Source of the DNA: JAGOTP01 sp964582475
GTDB taxonomy: Bacteria > Patescibacteriota > Patescibacteriia > 2-12-FULL-60-25
Length of the DNA stretch: 64,000 nt
Assembly (NCBI GenBank): GCA_964582475.1
Contig: CAZOQS010000004.1
Coordinates: 87,007 to 151,006, forward strand
Direction: 5' to 3'
The position numbers were made by a program, and so were the translations under genes. A model generated the notes under the pieces. The model had not been told where the DNA came from. It saw only the letters and a program-made list of their open reading frames with translations, and made no database searches. Positions 50,694 through 60,206 of this stretch are shown here, piece after piece (within the stretch, counting starts at the first letter, position 1; the number at the start of each line of letters is the position of its first letter).

Positions 50694-51500
50694 ATGAAAT
50701 TGGCGGGCTATCTGCATGTACACTCGACCTATTCCTATGATGGAAAGGTCGCATTAGCGGATTTAAAAAAGGGTCTCGTAGCTCGTGGAGTAGATTTTGT
50801 GTGTCTAACAGAGCATACAGACTGGCTGACGCAAGAAAAATACCAAGCGTTTTTCCGTGAATGTCAGGCGCTGTCTGATGAAAAGATTCTCTTGATCCCA
50901 GGGCTCGAAGTCTCTTTTCCGGATGCCCATATCATTCTCGCGGGGTTGAGTGAGGGGATTGATCCGCGTTTGGATCCAACAGAGCTCGTGAAGCAAGGAC
51001 ATGCCCAAGGAGCGTTCGTTGTGTTCGCGCATCCACATCGGAGCCGGTTCCGTGCACCTGCTGGAATCGAATCATATCTCCAAGGAATCGAAATTTGGAA
51101 TGGCCAATACGACGGCAAGCGTGTTCCTCGCCCAGCTGCTTGGAGTTATCGTGATCAACTAGCGAAGCAGCGAAAGGACCAGTTGTTTGTAACGGCGGGT
51201 GCTGATTTTCATCGCTGGTCGCATCTTCCGGGGCCTGGTCTTGAAGTTGAGGCGGAGGAACGGACGCCTCAGTCCATCCTGCGAGCCCTTCGCGAAGGGC
51301 GCTACACAATCGCGGGGCAGCGGTTGACGCTTGCTTCAGACGCATCGCTCGACACCTACCCACATCCGCTGCGTTTACGCTTGGTGAGTACTGTTACGCT
51401 GCAGTTCATTCGTCTCGCTCGCTCGGTCAACGCTCTACTGAAACGGTGGAATATTTCATTACCAAAAAGCCTCCTCGAACGGATTCGCGGACGCGTCTAA
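50694..51500 (+). CDS. PHP-domain phosphoesterase-like protein
   Basis: 268 residues from ATG 50694. PHP metal motifs in order: HVHSTYSYDG (two His), LTEHTD (Glu-His), GLEVSF (Glu), FAHPHRSR (His) and GADFHRW (Asp-His). Such enzymes hydrolyse phosphate esters using two or three metals. About 22 bases downstream of the ATP-grasp gene and four upstream of the HD gene. Confidence 0.85.
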   Translation: MKLAGYLHVHSTYSYDGKVALADLKKGLVARGVDFVCLTEHTDWLTQEKYQAFFRECQALSDEKILLIPGLEVSFPDAHIILAGLSEGIDPRLDPTELVKQGHAQGAFVVFAHPHRSRFRAPAGIESYLQGIEIWNGQYDGKRVPRPAAWSYRDQLAKQRKDQLFVTAGADFHRWSHLPGPGLEVEAEERTPQSILRALREGRYTIAGQRLTLASDASLDTYPHPLRLRLVSTVTLQFIRLARSVNALLKRWNISLPKSLLERIRGRV

Positions 51501-51504
51501 TTAT

Positions 51505-52086
51505 ATGATGATCGAAACACAGTCCTTGATGTTCGGAGCGGCGAAGCGCTCACTTGTTGAGACGGCTTCGCAGATTGCGTTCGTTGCCCATACAGGTCAA
51601 ACACGGAAAGACAGCGGATCTCCCTATGTGATTCATCCCTACATGACAGCGCTCAAGCTCGCTCGCCATGGGTTTTCGGAAACCGTGGTTGCAGCAGCCA
51701 TCGTGCACGATGTACTTGAGGATACAGGTGTAACAGAAGATCAACTACGCGAGCTCCTAGGTGAAGAGGTTGTCACGATTGTTCGGGCACTAACCGAAGA
51801 CAAGTCACTTGTCTGGGAGAAGCGAAAAGAGCTCTACATCGAATCGATCTGCAATGCGCCTGATGCCGTAAAAGCGGTCTCGATCGCTGACAAAATTCAT
51901 AACTTAGAAAGTCTTCTTGCGGCTCATGCGATTCAGGGTCCGGCTGTCTGGAAGCTTTTTAATCGAGGACGTGAATCAAAAGCGTGGTTTGAACATACGC
52001 TGCTTTCGGCGGTACAGGCGACCTGGTCTCATCCGCTCGTGGACGAATACGCGCAACTTGTTGAGCGTATGGATGGTCTCGAGTAG
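51505..52086 (+). CDS. HD-domain hydrolase, MESH1/SpoT hydrolase-like
   Basis: 193 residues. AFVAHTGQTRKDSGSPYVIHPY, IVHDVLEDTGV (HD) and SIADKIHNLESL match the (p)ppGpp hydrolase domain of RelA/SpoT and the small alarmone hydrolase MESH1: H...HD...D with the ED motif. No synthetase domain. It may clear alarmones or act on a related nucleotide. It converges with the kinase-like gene, three bases apart. Confidence 0.8.
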   Translation: MMIETQSLMFGAAKRSLVETASQIAFVAHTGQTRKDSGSPYVIHPYMTALKLARHGFSETVVAAAIVHDVLEDTGVTEDQLRELLGEEVVTIVRALTEDKSLVWEKRKELYIESICNAPDAVKAVSIADKIHNLESLLAAHAIQGPAVWKLFNRGRESKAWFEHTLLSAVQATWSHPLVDEYAQLVERMDGLE

Positions 52087-52089
52087 AAG

Positions 52090-53181
52090 CTAGTGAAGTC
52101 CTTGTTGGCGGCGTTTTTCTTCTTCGCTTCGGAGCGTATCGCGCTCTGCTTGGTAGGCTTGTATACGAGTGGTGGGAACGTCTGTTTTGTTGATAACAGA
52201 TGCTAAGACATCTGCCCAAAAGAGTACGCGTGCTTGATCAAGTTGGTGTAAGTGGCCAGACGTTTTCTCTAGGCGTTTTGTGTAATACCAAATTAATTCA
52301 CCCAGACGGAAGATGCGCATAAGACGCAGCGCCTCTGATTCCTCGGGTGTGCGGTTCTCTTGGACGTAGGTCACAAGCGCTTGTTCCAGTTCACGATGGT
52401 AGAGCAACATGAAGTTCAAAAAGCGTGCCCAGCCATCATATTTGTTGCCAAAACGGATCGCGGAGTGATCGAGGAGATAAATATCCCGTCCAACGACGCG
52501 GATATTATGAGGTACGAAATCCGTATGTGTGAGGAAGCCTAAGTACTGCTCGATGCGTTCTTGATGTTCTTTCAACACCTCCTCCGCTCTCGCTACGGTC
52601 GTTTGAACGGATGGGTGATCCTTGAGAAGCGAGTGAATTGTCTGCACGTAGCCATGGAATGTTTGGATGTAGGTCGAACTGTTCCAGATTCCAAAGGTGT
52701 TTTGAATGGAGTGCACGTGTCCATAGGTTGTGGCATGGGCACTTTCCTGCATTTCGAATGTTTTCAACGCGAGAAAAAACTGCTCTTCAAACGGTCGCTC
52801 AAGAAATGCCGCCTCTTGTTCAATGAACTCCGTGATAGAAATAACGGCGCCTGATTCCTCGTGCCAGATGAGTTCTTCCGGAGAGAGGAATATTTTATGG
52901 GCAAAGTGAATGTCATTTAATAACCGCTGACAGGTTCGAGCATGACGCAGCTCTTGTTTCCCTTCTGAGCGGCTGCTGGCTTTTATGACAACTCTCTTTT
53001 TATCGCTTAGACGGTACCCAAGTAGAACGAGTTTGTTACCACTGATAACCGCTCGCTCACCCCCAATGTGGACCTGTGTCTCTTCAAGGGCAAATCCAAG
53101 GCGCTCCAGTATGGGTTGAACGAGTTGGAGTTCTTGCTCGCAGTAGGTTTTCCAATCGAGCGTGTCGTGTGAAGCGTTCAT
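52090..53181 (-). CDS. Aminoglycoside phosphotransferase-like kinase
   Basis: 363 residues from ATG 53181, which overlaps the upstream stop by four bases. The APH/choline kinase core is visible: VVIKASSRSEGKQELRHAR (Lys and helix C), LTHTDFVPHNIRV (catalytic HxDxxxxN) and IYLLDHSAIRFG (the DFG-like D). Such kinases phosphorylate small alcohols, sugars or lipids. Coupled to a glycosyltransferase, so a sugar or lipid acceptor is likely. Confidence 0.75.
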   Translation of the reverse strand: MNASHDTLDWKTYCEQELQLVQPILERLGFALEETQVHIGGERAVISGNKLVLLGYRLSDKKRVVIKASSRSEGKQELRHARTCQRLLNDIHFAHKIFLSPEELIWHEESGAVISITEFIEQEAAFLERPFEEQFFLALKTFEMQESAHATTYGHVHSIQNTFGIWNSSTYIQTFHGYVQTIHSLLKDHPSVQTTVARAEEVLKEHQERIEQYLGFLTHTDFVPHNIRVVGRDIYLLDHSAIRFGNKYDGWARFLNFMLLYHRELEQALVTYVQENRTPEESEALRLMRIFRLGELIWYYTKRLEKTSGHLHQLDQARVLFWADVLASVINKTDVPTTRIQAYQAERDTLRSEEEKRRQQGLH

Positions 53182-54302
53182 ACAAGGGAGAGGATGCGCT
53201 GGATATGTTCCTTCCACTCACCGCGTTCTGCGAGAATGCCTTCTCCGCCCGCAATGAATCGAGCGCGAAGAGCGGCTTGTTCCAAGATCTCTACAAGAGC
53301 TTGTGTCAGATCCGGGGCGGCATTTGGTTCAATCAAGATTCCACTAACCTGGTCCCGAATAGCTTCTGTATGACAAGGAATGCGTGACGCGATAACGGGG
53401 ATTTGTGCCTGGTAGGCTTGGTAGATTTCGTCTGCGCTGTTGGAAGAAGTTTGATTCCGTACAAAGACGCTCGAAGAGCGTAAGAGATGCCAAAATTCAG
53501 CGCGTGAGATCTGTCCGGTAAACTCCACGTTTTTTTCAATTCCTAATTCGGCTGCTCGTTGTTTGAGGCGAGGCACTTCCGGACCCGTGTTTGCGACGAT
53601 CAGCTTTGCTTCAGGGATGGTCTTTTTCACCTGTGCAAGAGAGACAAGAAGATCTTCAACCCCACTGAAGAAATTTAAAGGACTGTGTGAAAAAATCTGG
53701 AGGCTCTGTCGGTTGGCTAAAAATGGTACGCGTTGAGGCTGCACGGGAGGAAATGGAATAACGTTCAGTTTCTTCGAAGGGATATGGTAGGCGCGTTCCA
53801 AGATGTCTTGAAGATGCTGGGAGGGAAGGACAATCTGCTTCGCACGTCGAAGCACCCAGTTTTGGAGTGAACGAATAAACCTGGTTTTTAGATTGATCTC
53901 TTTTAATAAGGCGAAGGTTTCTTCTGGAATTCCAACATACAGCGCTCGTTCCGCTCGTTCTCGTGCTTCATCATCGAGCAGACAGCGTACGACGGGAATG
54001 CCGCGCAGCCACCCAATCATCAAGCTGGGGAGCCCCACCGAAGCGCCATCGCAGACATAGAGAAGGTCGGTCTGGTGGCTTGCGCGCCAAAGTCGGGCTG
54101 TGAATGTAAACAGCCGAATCAAGAGTGGAAGTTGTTTTGAGACAGAAAAAATCTGAACGCCGGGGATCGTTTCAGGGAGCTCGCTATACGTCACGAGTTG
54201 GACGGCGTGTTGCTTTGTGAGCTGTGTGGCGAGCTCTTTGGTATAGATCGCTAATTTCCCTAGATCTGGGGGATAGAGAGGGGTTACGATCGTGATGCGC
54301 AT
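53178..54302 (-). CDS. GT4-family glycosyltransferase
   Basis: 374 residues: TPLYPPDLGKLAIYTKELA (GT4 N-terminus), a mid-domain DDEARERAERALY, and the C-terminal nucleotide-sugar site with ...LNFFSGVEDLLVSLAQV, ANTGPEVPRL, FTGQISRAEF and an E/N-rich acceptor loop QTSSNSADEIYQAYQAQIPVIAS. First of a two-gene minus-strand unit facing the glycan cluster. Confidence 0.88.
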   Translation of the reverse strand: MRITIVTPLYPPDLGKLAIYTKELATQLTKQHAVQLVTYSELPETIPGVQIFSVSKQLPLLIRLFTFTARLWRASHQTDLLYVCDGASVGLPSLMIGWLRGIPVVRCLLDDEARERAERALYVGIPEETFALLKEINLKTRFIRSLQNWVLRRAKQIVLPSQHLQDILERAYHIPSKKLNVIPFPPVQPQRVPFLANRQSLQIFSHSPLNFFSGVEDLLVSLAQVKKTIPEAKLIVANTGPEVPRLKQRAAELGIEKNVEFTGQISRAEFWHLLRSSSVFVRNQTSSNSADEIYQAYQAQIPVIASRIPCHTEAIRDQVSGILIEPNAAPDLTQALVEILEQAALRARFIAGGEGILAERGEWKEHIQRILSLV

Positions 54303-54350
54303 AGGGTCGAGAAAGACGCATCGTACCTTACCAAATACAGCCCAATTCTT

Positions 54351-54728
54351 CTAATAGGTTGGTTTGCGTACGCGATGATCGACGGTCCAGGCATCCGGCT
54401 CACTCAAAGCGAGGGCGAAACCGACCATACTGAGCGCGGCGTCTCGAACCCCAATCGCTCCTCCAGCTGAGATGGCTACACCTAACAAGTGGAGAGCGAG
54501 AAGTGTTGATACCAGGCGCGTGAAGCACCCAAGGAGAAGCGCAGCCGCCAAACAAATCTCAAGCCAGCCATTTAATTGAATGAGCATTTCGCCTGGGATT
54601 GGCATGTAGCCGCTCCATTCTGGGAGGAATCCGATCCAATCGCTTGGATTGAGGAGTTGTTGTGTCCCAAACCAGGCAAAAAGGGCGACCCAGGACCAAC
54701 GAAGGAGGACGCGGGAAACGGTGCTCAT
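54351..54728 (-). CDS. DoxX-family membrane protein
   Basis: 125 residues, four TM helices: LLRWSWVALFAWFGTQQLLNPSDWIGF, LIQLNGWLEICLAAALLLG and a third-fourth pair ending in D. DoxX/DoxD proteins are often linked to thiol or quinone redox chemistry. Encoded nine bases after the cytochrome b5-like gene. Confidence 0.8.
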   Translation of the reverse strand: MSTVSRVLLRWSWVALFAWFGTQQLLNPSDWIGFLPEWSGYMPIPGEMLIQLNGWLEICLAAALLLGCFTRLVSTLLALHLLGVAISAGGAIGVRDAALSMVGFALALSEPDAWTVDHRVRKPTY

Positions 54729-54737
54729 ACAAGGCGA

Positions 54738-55286
54738 TTAACGGAGCGTTCCAATTTTGAGCAATCCAAGAGACATTTTTGCGGCATTTGATCCACCGTG
54801 TTTCCGTTCAAAGCGGGCCGTTCCGTCCGTTCCGCAGAGGTTCTTGATCGGATTTTCTCCTCCTGGATGACGCGAAACCCAACTGGTGAGGTCGTACACA
54901 CTGCCGCCAATCGCCGCCCAACAGTTTGAGGGGGTGTTATGCGTCTCGACTTCCGCGAGGGTATACGTTCCTGGTTGTGGAGCTGGTTCAGGAGTTGGGG
55001 AAGGTGTTGGTGTAGGGGTTGCTACGGTTGAGGTTGGTTTTGGCTGGGTTGGGACGGGTTTGGTAGCCGTGTTCGTAGAGGTGGTAGGAGAGGGGCTCGC
55101 CACGACAGCTGTTGTTGTTGGTGTAGCGACGATCAATGCACTGGAAGTAGCGACTTGAGCGGTTGAGGTAGCGATAGGGGCTGGATCAGCCATGTTCATG
55201 ACAGGTCGTCCCATGTAAACGATGTAACCGGCGCCAATGAGGAAAACGATCCCAACGGCGATTCCAAGAAGAGTTTTATTATTCAT
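54738..55286 (-). CDS. Membrane-anchored cytochrome b5-like protein
   Basis: 182 residues: one TM near the N-terminus (7-26), a long Thr/Pro/Val-rich linker (about 35-105), and a cytochrome b5 domain with TYTLAEVETHNTPSNCWAAIGGSVYDLTSWVSRHPGG. The heme-ligating His are 140 (HPGG) and 163 (RKHGG). The linker would hold the heme domain away from the membrane on the outer face. Pairing with DoxX suggests an electron-transfer role. Confidence 0.88.
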   Translation of the reverse strand: MNNKTLLGIAVGIVFLIGAGYIVYMGRPVMNMADPAPIATSTAQVATSSALIVATPTTTAVVASPSPTTSTNTATKPVPTQPKPTSTVATPTPTPSPTPEPAPQPGTYTLAEVETHNTPSNCWAAIGGSVYDLTSWVSRHPGGENPIKNLCGTDGTARFERKHGGSNAAKMSLGLLKIGTLR

Positions 55287-55325
55287 ACGGTTCCATCATA
55301 CAGAACCGCTCTTTCTATGGCTACC

Positions 55326-56609
55326 CTAGGCGGCTGTCTTTTTGGTGCTCCCCATCGCCCGTAGCTCGGGTTTTTGCTTTTCTTCAATCAGAGCTACTTC
55401 TTCACTCGTGAGATTGCGGGTGAAATGCGCGAGTCTCGGTTCATAGCGATCGTCTGTTTGGATAACGCCTGGTAGCTCAAGCATGAGCGTGCGTAGAAGG
55501 AGGGTCTTAGGCGGACCATTCTTTGACGGGAGTTGTATGACGTCCGTCAGGAAGAACGGTTCGTTCAAGGCGGCGGGCGCATCCGTCGCCGTTACGGTAA
55601 CAACCGTTTTCTGTAACTCCTCCTGGCTTAGGTGTCCATGCGTTTCTTCTTCGGCAGCGGTTGAAATGACATCAATGCCAAGCGAGTCTACCTTGGGGAA
55701 TGTTTTTTCGGGCTGAAGTTGTGCGAGGATGGCTTGTTGGGCGTGGATATCATCTAGTCGTTCCTTGACCCAAGACCGGCGCCAAAGCTTCAAAAAAGGA
55801 TCGCCTGTGATATCGGCGCTTTCTTTCCAGCTCTCGTCTGTGAGAATAAAGGGGGCGACGCTGATTGGATGATGATGTGTTTGAAACGATTGAACAACAA
55901 GCTCCATCACCATATTTTCAGAGGAGAGGCTCTCGAGGCTCGTGACGAACAGTCGACTGGAATTTGTTGCAAACGCGGCAGGTGTGCCCTCGAATGGAAT
56001 CTGTTCAGCGAACTCGGGCAAAAGGAGGAGGGAGGCATCGTAGCCGTAGCCCGCATCATTCGATACAAACGTCACTTCATTCAAGCGAGCCAACGTGAGG
56101 GGCTGTTCCTGACGGAGATTGTTGAGCGCTTGTTCGTAGATCTCATCCGGCTCAAAAGGGAACGCGCTCAGGTCTTGTTCCGTGAGAATATTCATCTTCT
56201 TTCCGTCATCGGCAACGAGACCAATCGAGAAATGTGGTGTGAACGGTCGCAGGTACAGGCGTGAGGCGAGCGGTTTCCCCTGGCTCATGAGTTGCCCCCG
56301 TAGTTCGGTGTGTACGAAATAAGCGCGTGGCCGAAGGATCGGGAAGATGTCTTGAATGGTATAGGTGGGTGGCGGTGCGTCCTTCTGTTTGTTCGCATTT
56401 CGCACATGCTCAACGAATAGTTGTGCGTAACGTCCAAGTATTTCTAGACGCCGCTCTTCCGGGGCGGCGAGGTATTCACGGTAGGTATTGTCTAAGCTGA
56501 AAGAGACTCTCTCACCCGCTTCCACGAGCTCTTCTTTGCGTAAACCAAGATCTTCGACGATCGCAAAAAAGGCGATTTCAAAGGCTCGATCAGGGGTAGG
56601 GGAGGGCAT
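55326..56609 (-). CDS. Unknown protein with weak DUF1444-like features
   Basis: 427 residues from ATG 56609, seven bases after xth. Soluble, mixed alpha/beta; DIFPILRPRAYFVHTELRGQ and RPFTPHFSIGLVADDGKKMNILTEQDL recall DUF1444, but the similarity is weak and the name is only a hint. No signal peptide or TM. It is co-transcribed with exonuclease III. Confidence 0.6.
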   Translation of the reverse strand: MPSPTPDRAFEIAFFAIVEDLGLRKEELVEAGERVSFSLDNTYREYLAAPEERRLEILGRYAQLFVEHVRNANKQKDAPPPTYTIQDIFPILRPRAYFVHTELRGQLMSQGKPLASRLYLRPFTPHFSIGLVADDGKKMNILTEQDLSAFPFEPDEIYEQALNNLRQEQPLTLARLNEVTFVSNDAGYGYDASLLLLPEFAEQIPFEGTPAAFATNSSRLFVTSLESLSSENMVMELVVQSFQTHHHPISVAPFILTDESWKESADITGDPFLKLWRRSWVKERLDDIHAQQAILAQLQPEKTFPKVDSLGIDVISTAAEEETHGHLSQEELQKTVVTVTATDAPAALNEPFFLTDVIQLPSKNGPPKTLLLRTLMLELPGVIQTDDRYEPRLAHFTRNLTSEEVALIEEKQKPELRAMGSTKKTAA

Positions 56610-56616
56610 AAGTTGC

Positions 56617-57441
56617 CTAAAGACTAAAGCCAAATTGGCCGCTTGGCAACGATGGCGCGTGAATCGGTTTTGTATTTCCTGGTTCGTGTGCGAGCTCCAG
56701 ACTTACCGGTCCGTGATCTGACCCGAGCACGTCTCGATGTGTCGCGGCGAATCGAAGAGTCGGCTGCAGAACGGTGGATGCGAGCAGATAATCAAAGCGT
56801 AATCCTTGGTTCCAGTCACGCGCATTGTTGGCATAGGCCCACCAAGAATAGCTTCGTACCGTTGGGTGAAGGAAGCGAAAGGTATCAAAAAGACCAATGC
56901 CTAGGAGCTGATCGAATGCCTCCCGTTCGTCTGGGCTACACCCAGGGAAGCCAGAATCGTCACCTATGCCCACATCCGCGGGTGTATGTGCAACATTCAA
57001 GTCGCCGCAAAGGATGAGTGGTTTTTTCTTTTGGAGTTCCGTCAGATAGGCTCGCAATGTTTCTTCCCAGGCGAGACGGAAGGGGAGGCGCACGTACTCC
57101 ATTTGTGTATTCGGTGCGTAGACATTTACGACGAAGAGATTTTCATATTCAACCGTGATGATTCGCCCTTCGCGATCATACGCAAGCTGGCCAATTCCAC
57201 GAGTGACGCTGAGCGGTTCGTATTTACTGAGAACCGCAACGCCGCTGTACCCACTCCGTTCCGCTGCATACCAATACGAAGCATATCCGGGAAAAGCGGG
57301 GACATGTTCATCCAAATCACGCTCGCAGATCTTGGTCTCTTGGAGACAGACAATGTCGGGATTCGTTTCTGAAAGCCAATTCAAGAAGCCTTTTCCTAGA
57401 ACGGAACGAATTCCATTTACATTCCAAGAAACAATCTTCAT
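56617..57441 (-). CDS. xth: Exodeoxyribonuclease III / AP endonuclease
   Basis: 274 residues, complete ExoIII fold: SWNVNGIRSV (Asn), LQETKI (metal-binding Glu), GYSGVAVLSK, GDLNVAH (Asp-Asn), RDWNQGLRFDYLL and GSDHGPVSLEL (catalytic Asp-His). It cuts DNA at abasic sites, acting after MutM. The C-terminal 20 residues are an extra Pro/His tail. Four bases downstream of the cupin gene. Confidence 0.95.
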   Translation of the reverse strand: MKIVSWNVNGIRSVLGKGFLNWLSETNPDIVCLQETKICERDLDEHVPAFPGYASYWYAAERSGYSGVAVLSKYEPLSVTRGIGQLAYDREGRIITVEYENLFVVNVYAPNTQMEYVRLPFRLAWEETLRAYLTELQKKKPLILCGDLNVAHTPADVGIGDDSGFPGCSPDEREAFDQLLGIGLFDTFRFLHPTVRSYSWWAYANNARDWNQGLRFDYLLASTVLQPTLRFAATHRDVLGSDHGPVSLELAHEPGNTKPIHAPSLPSGQFGFSL

Positions 57442-57444
57442 GGC

Positions 57445-57720
57445 CTAGTCGGCTTGTTTTGTTCCGACAATCATCTTCAATCCGTCTGGTCCACACATCG
57501 CAGAATGTGTTGTCCCAGCTGGAATCTCAAACTGATCACCTTCATAGAGAGTGATTGATTCATGGATATCTGTCATCGTGAGTTCGCCTTTCAAAATGAC
57601 GTGAACGGTTACTTGGTCGTGTGTATGTTGTCCAAAATCGGTATCAGGTCCGACTTCCCAAACGGTTAAGTCCTTATACCCTTCATCGGTGAGTTTATCC
57701 ATCCAATGGTGTTGAATCAT
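57445..57720 (-). CDS. Small cupin protein
   Basis: 91 residues, one cupin barrel with GQHTHDQVTVHVILKGELTM (His-x-His and Glu-position Thr/Val) and GDQFEIPAGTTHSAMC (His). Substrate unknown. First gene of the cupin-xth-unknown unit. Confidence 0.8.
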   Translation of the reverse strand: MIQHHWMDKLTDEGYKDLTVWEVGPDTDFGQHTHDQVTVHVILKGELTMTDIHESITLYEGDQFEIPAGTTHSAMCGPDGLKMIVGTKQAD

Positions 57721-57782
57721 AGCTTTTCTAGACTAACATGTTAAAAATAGTGGGTAAATGCGAATGACCTTGGAAAAACAGT

Positions 57783-58472
57783 ATGCTAATGTTCCTCCGT
57801 ATGCGTCCCTGCTACGTCGTCTGTGGTTATGGTATTCCGGCCGACATCCTGAACGATCAAAACTACGATATTTATCTGAGAACAGTTTTTAACACGGTAT
57901 TCGATGGGTGTTCAAAGACGGGCATTTGGAATCCGCACATCGTCTTCTCTGGCGGAAAGAGCGATATGAGAAAACCGTATCGTCGAACAGAGGCGCAAGA
58001 GATGATGAAGTTCTTTCGAGTTCTGATGCAGCGTCCGGCTGTAAAAGCGAAAGTGAAAGCTTGGACGCTGCTGGCTGAAATGAAATCGCTTTCCACTCTC
58101 GATAACATTATCTACGTCAGAGATCTCTTCGAGCAGCGATCGATAGAATCAAGTTCGCTCTCCATCTTTTGCGAGAAGACGCGCGTTGAGCGTGTGAAGG
58201 CGATTACGCGAAAAATATTCACTAAAGCAGTTGTTATTCCTATTGATTTTGATCAGTCCGCAAATCGGTATCTTGATCCCGCGCTGCTACAGAGAATCTC
58301 GCGAGAAGGGGCTAAGTTTGATCTGTGGGCATTAAAGAGTGAGGCGAATTTGAAGAAACATCGAGACATCTTCAAAGAGAAGTTTGTGTACCTGCGCAAA
58401 GCCGGTCCAGATGTGCATGTTGAAGCGGTGCGAACATGGTGGGAGATGAAGCTGAAAGAGCTCGATGCGTAA
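57783..58472 (+). CDS. YdcF-like (DUF218) protein
   Basis: 229 residues. CYVVCGYGI near the start, VFSGGKS....YRRTEAQEMMKFF and LLAEMKSLSTLDNI match the family's GGG...sEA / E..S..T..N pattern. YdcF binds S-adenosylmethionine; other members work in envelope metabolism. Start uncertain: ATGs at 57783, 57789 and 57801. TATGCT at 57782-57787 could be a -10, which would favour 57801. Confidence 0.7.
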   Translation: MLMFLRMRPCYVVCGYGIPADILNDQNYDIYLRTVFNTVFDGCSKTGIWNPHIVFSGGKSDMRKPYRRTEAQEMMKFFRVLMQRPAVKAKVKAWTLLAEMKSLSTLDNIIYVRDLFEQRSIESSSLSIFCEKTRVERVKAITRKIFTKAVVIPIDFDQSANRYLDPALLQRISREGAKFDLWALKSEANLKKHRDIFKEKFVYLRKAGPDVHVEAVRTWWEMKLKELDA

Positions 58473-58483
58473 GTTGAGAGTTT

Positions 58484-59275
58484 TTATTCAAGCTTTATAT
58501 TGAATTGCGCTGAAAAAGTTTCGCTAGGCGATACCAGCACAGGGTTATTTACGAGTCCACCCACGTCGCGCAAAACAGGCTCGATGCAAAGAAAATCTTT
58601 TCCTGGGAGAGACCAAATCCAAATACGCTGGTATTCGGGGGAGGCGGTCAGAGTTAAGACACCAAGGGAGGGGATCGTGACACGAATGGATGCGTGGGGG
58701 TCGAGTGTACGAGGATTTGCGATCGATGTTGTTCCGCCATTCGACCAGTACTCAACAGCCGCTTCAATAAGTTCACCTCCAAGGCACTCGAACGTGAGTG
58801 CACATTTCTCTGTCGCTTTTATATTGAAATAAGGATGGAGCCCCATAGAGACAGGGATACTCTTCATCGATTCTAGATTTGTCACTTGTTGGATAATGGT
58901 TGCTGAACCATCTTCCTCAAGAATGCCAGAAAGTGTTTGTCGAACCGCAAAAGGATATTCAGGTGTCGTAGATGCGTCGGTCTCTAATGTTTCCGTGAAG
59001 CCGGTATTAACTGTGTTCTGTGCGCTTTGCCAATCTGAACTGGTTCTCGCGAAGCCGTGTTGTTTCAAGCCTGGGAAGTGTCCTTCCTCAATTGCGCCCG
59101 CGTTCGGAAAGAGGATGGGGATGCCTCCACGCACGTTGAGGTGCGTATCCTGGAAGCTCGCTTCATCGAGATACAAAATTTCTTTCCCTTGAAGACAGAG
59201 TGATGTGATAATTCCACCACGTGCGGGGCAATACGAAAGCTTGCTGAGCGGAGAGGAGAGGGTCTCTTGGTTCAT
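58484..59275 (-). CDS. Aldose 1-epimerase-like protein
   Basis: 263 residues from ATG 59275, which overlaps the upstream stop by four bases. GGIPILFPNAG, GFARTSSDW, SMGLHPYFNI (catalytic His) and CIEPV (catalytic Glu) mark the galactose mutarotase-like fold, closest in style to glucose-6-phosphate 1-epimerase (YeaD). It interconverts sugar anomers. Confidence 0.85.
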   Translation of the reverse strand: MNQETLSSPLSKLSYCPARGGIITSLCLQGKEILYLDEASFQDTHLNVRGGIPILFPNAGAIEEGHFPGLKQHGFARTSSDWQSAQNTVNTGFTETLETDASTTPEYPFAVRQTLSGILEEDGSATIIQQVTNLESMKSIPVSMGLHPYFNIKATEKCALTFECLGGELIEAAVEYWSNGGTTSIANPRTLDPHASIRVTIPSLGVLTLTASPEYQRIWIWSLPGKDFLCIEPVLRDVGGLVNNPVLVSPSETFSAQFNIKLE

Positions 59276-60114
59276 ACAGTCTGCACCGCTTCCCAGCCGA
59301 TCATGGCTGTCTTGCGCGTTGGTCCCCAATGGTAGTTACCAAGAATACCGCTTGATTGAATGACTCGGTGGCAGGGGATAAGGAAAGATACGGGGTTTTG
59401 TCCGACAGCCGTCCCAACCGCTCGGTACGCATTTGGAGTCTGGATATTTGCAGCAATCGCTCCGTAGGTCGAAAGCTGTCCCATCGGAATTTTCAGAAGA
59501 GCTTCCCACACCTTCAGTTGAAATGCGGTACCCTTGAGGTGAAGTTTGATTTCAGACAGCTTGTTCCAGTCTTGGGTAAAGAGGGTGAGGGCATTCTCTT
59601 GAAGGTTGTCCCGCTGTTCTCGCAGCGTTGCCCGTGGAAAGCGAAGGCGCAGATCAACAAGCGCCTCTGCGTGTGTCTGCATGACAAAGGCGAGGTAACA
59701 GACCCCCTTAGAAGTAGATGCAATAAGAATCTCGCCAAATAGGCTCTCAGCAAAGCTATAATTCAATACGAGTGATGCGCTGCCATTTTTGTACTCGCCA
59801 GGCGTCATACCTTCGATGGTCACGAAGAGATCATGGAGTCGGCTCGACCCGGAGAGGCCTGTTTTTATTGAGGCTTCGAGGAGAGACGTTCGGTTATCGT
59901 TTAGAAGTTTCTTCGCATGTTCGACGCTGATGTATTGAAGAAACTTCTTTGGGCTCGTCCCGGCCCAGTCTGTGAACAGTCGTTGGAAATGCGACGGGCT
60001 GAGCTCGACGTGTTCCGCGATCTCCGCCAAGCTCGGTTGAGCCTTAAAACGCGCTTGAATGTACTCAATCGCTTTCGTAATACGCTCAAAATTTGCCTGT
60101 TCCTGTGTGTTCAT
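59272..60114 (-). CDS. AraC-type regulator fused to O6-methylguanine-DNA methyltransferase (Ada C-half type)
   Basis: 280 residues. An AraC helix-turn-helix pair (residues 10-105: SLAEIAEHVELSPSHFQRLF, SGSSRLHDLF), then the methyltransferase N-lobe, and the active-site segment with AVGTAVGQNPVSFLIPCHRVI where the Cys accepts the methyl group. It lacks the N-terminal Ada zinc domain that senses methylphosphotriesters, so the trigger for regulation is unclear. Coupled to the epimerase gene. Confidence 0.92.
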   Translation of the reverse strand: MNTQEQANFERITKAIEYIQARFKAQPSLAEIAEHVELSPSHFQRLFTDWAGTSPKKFLQYISVEHAKKLLNDNRTSLLEASIKTGLSGSSRLHDLFVTIEGMTPGEYKNGSASLVLNYSFAESLFGEILIASTSKGVCYLAFVMQTHAEALVDLRLRFPRATLREQRDNLQENALTLFTQDWNKLSEIKLHLKGTAFQLKVWEALLKIPMGQLSTYGAIAANIQTPNAYRAVGTAVGQNPVSFLIPCHRVIQSSGILGNYHWGPTRKTAMIGWEAVQTV

Positions 60115-60206
60115 GGGGCTCGGGTGAAGATAGCGGTATGGTAGGAGGGGAGGAAGGATCAGTCCACCCGATTCTTGCGGAACGCTTGCTTCTTTCGCGT
60201 TTGAGC

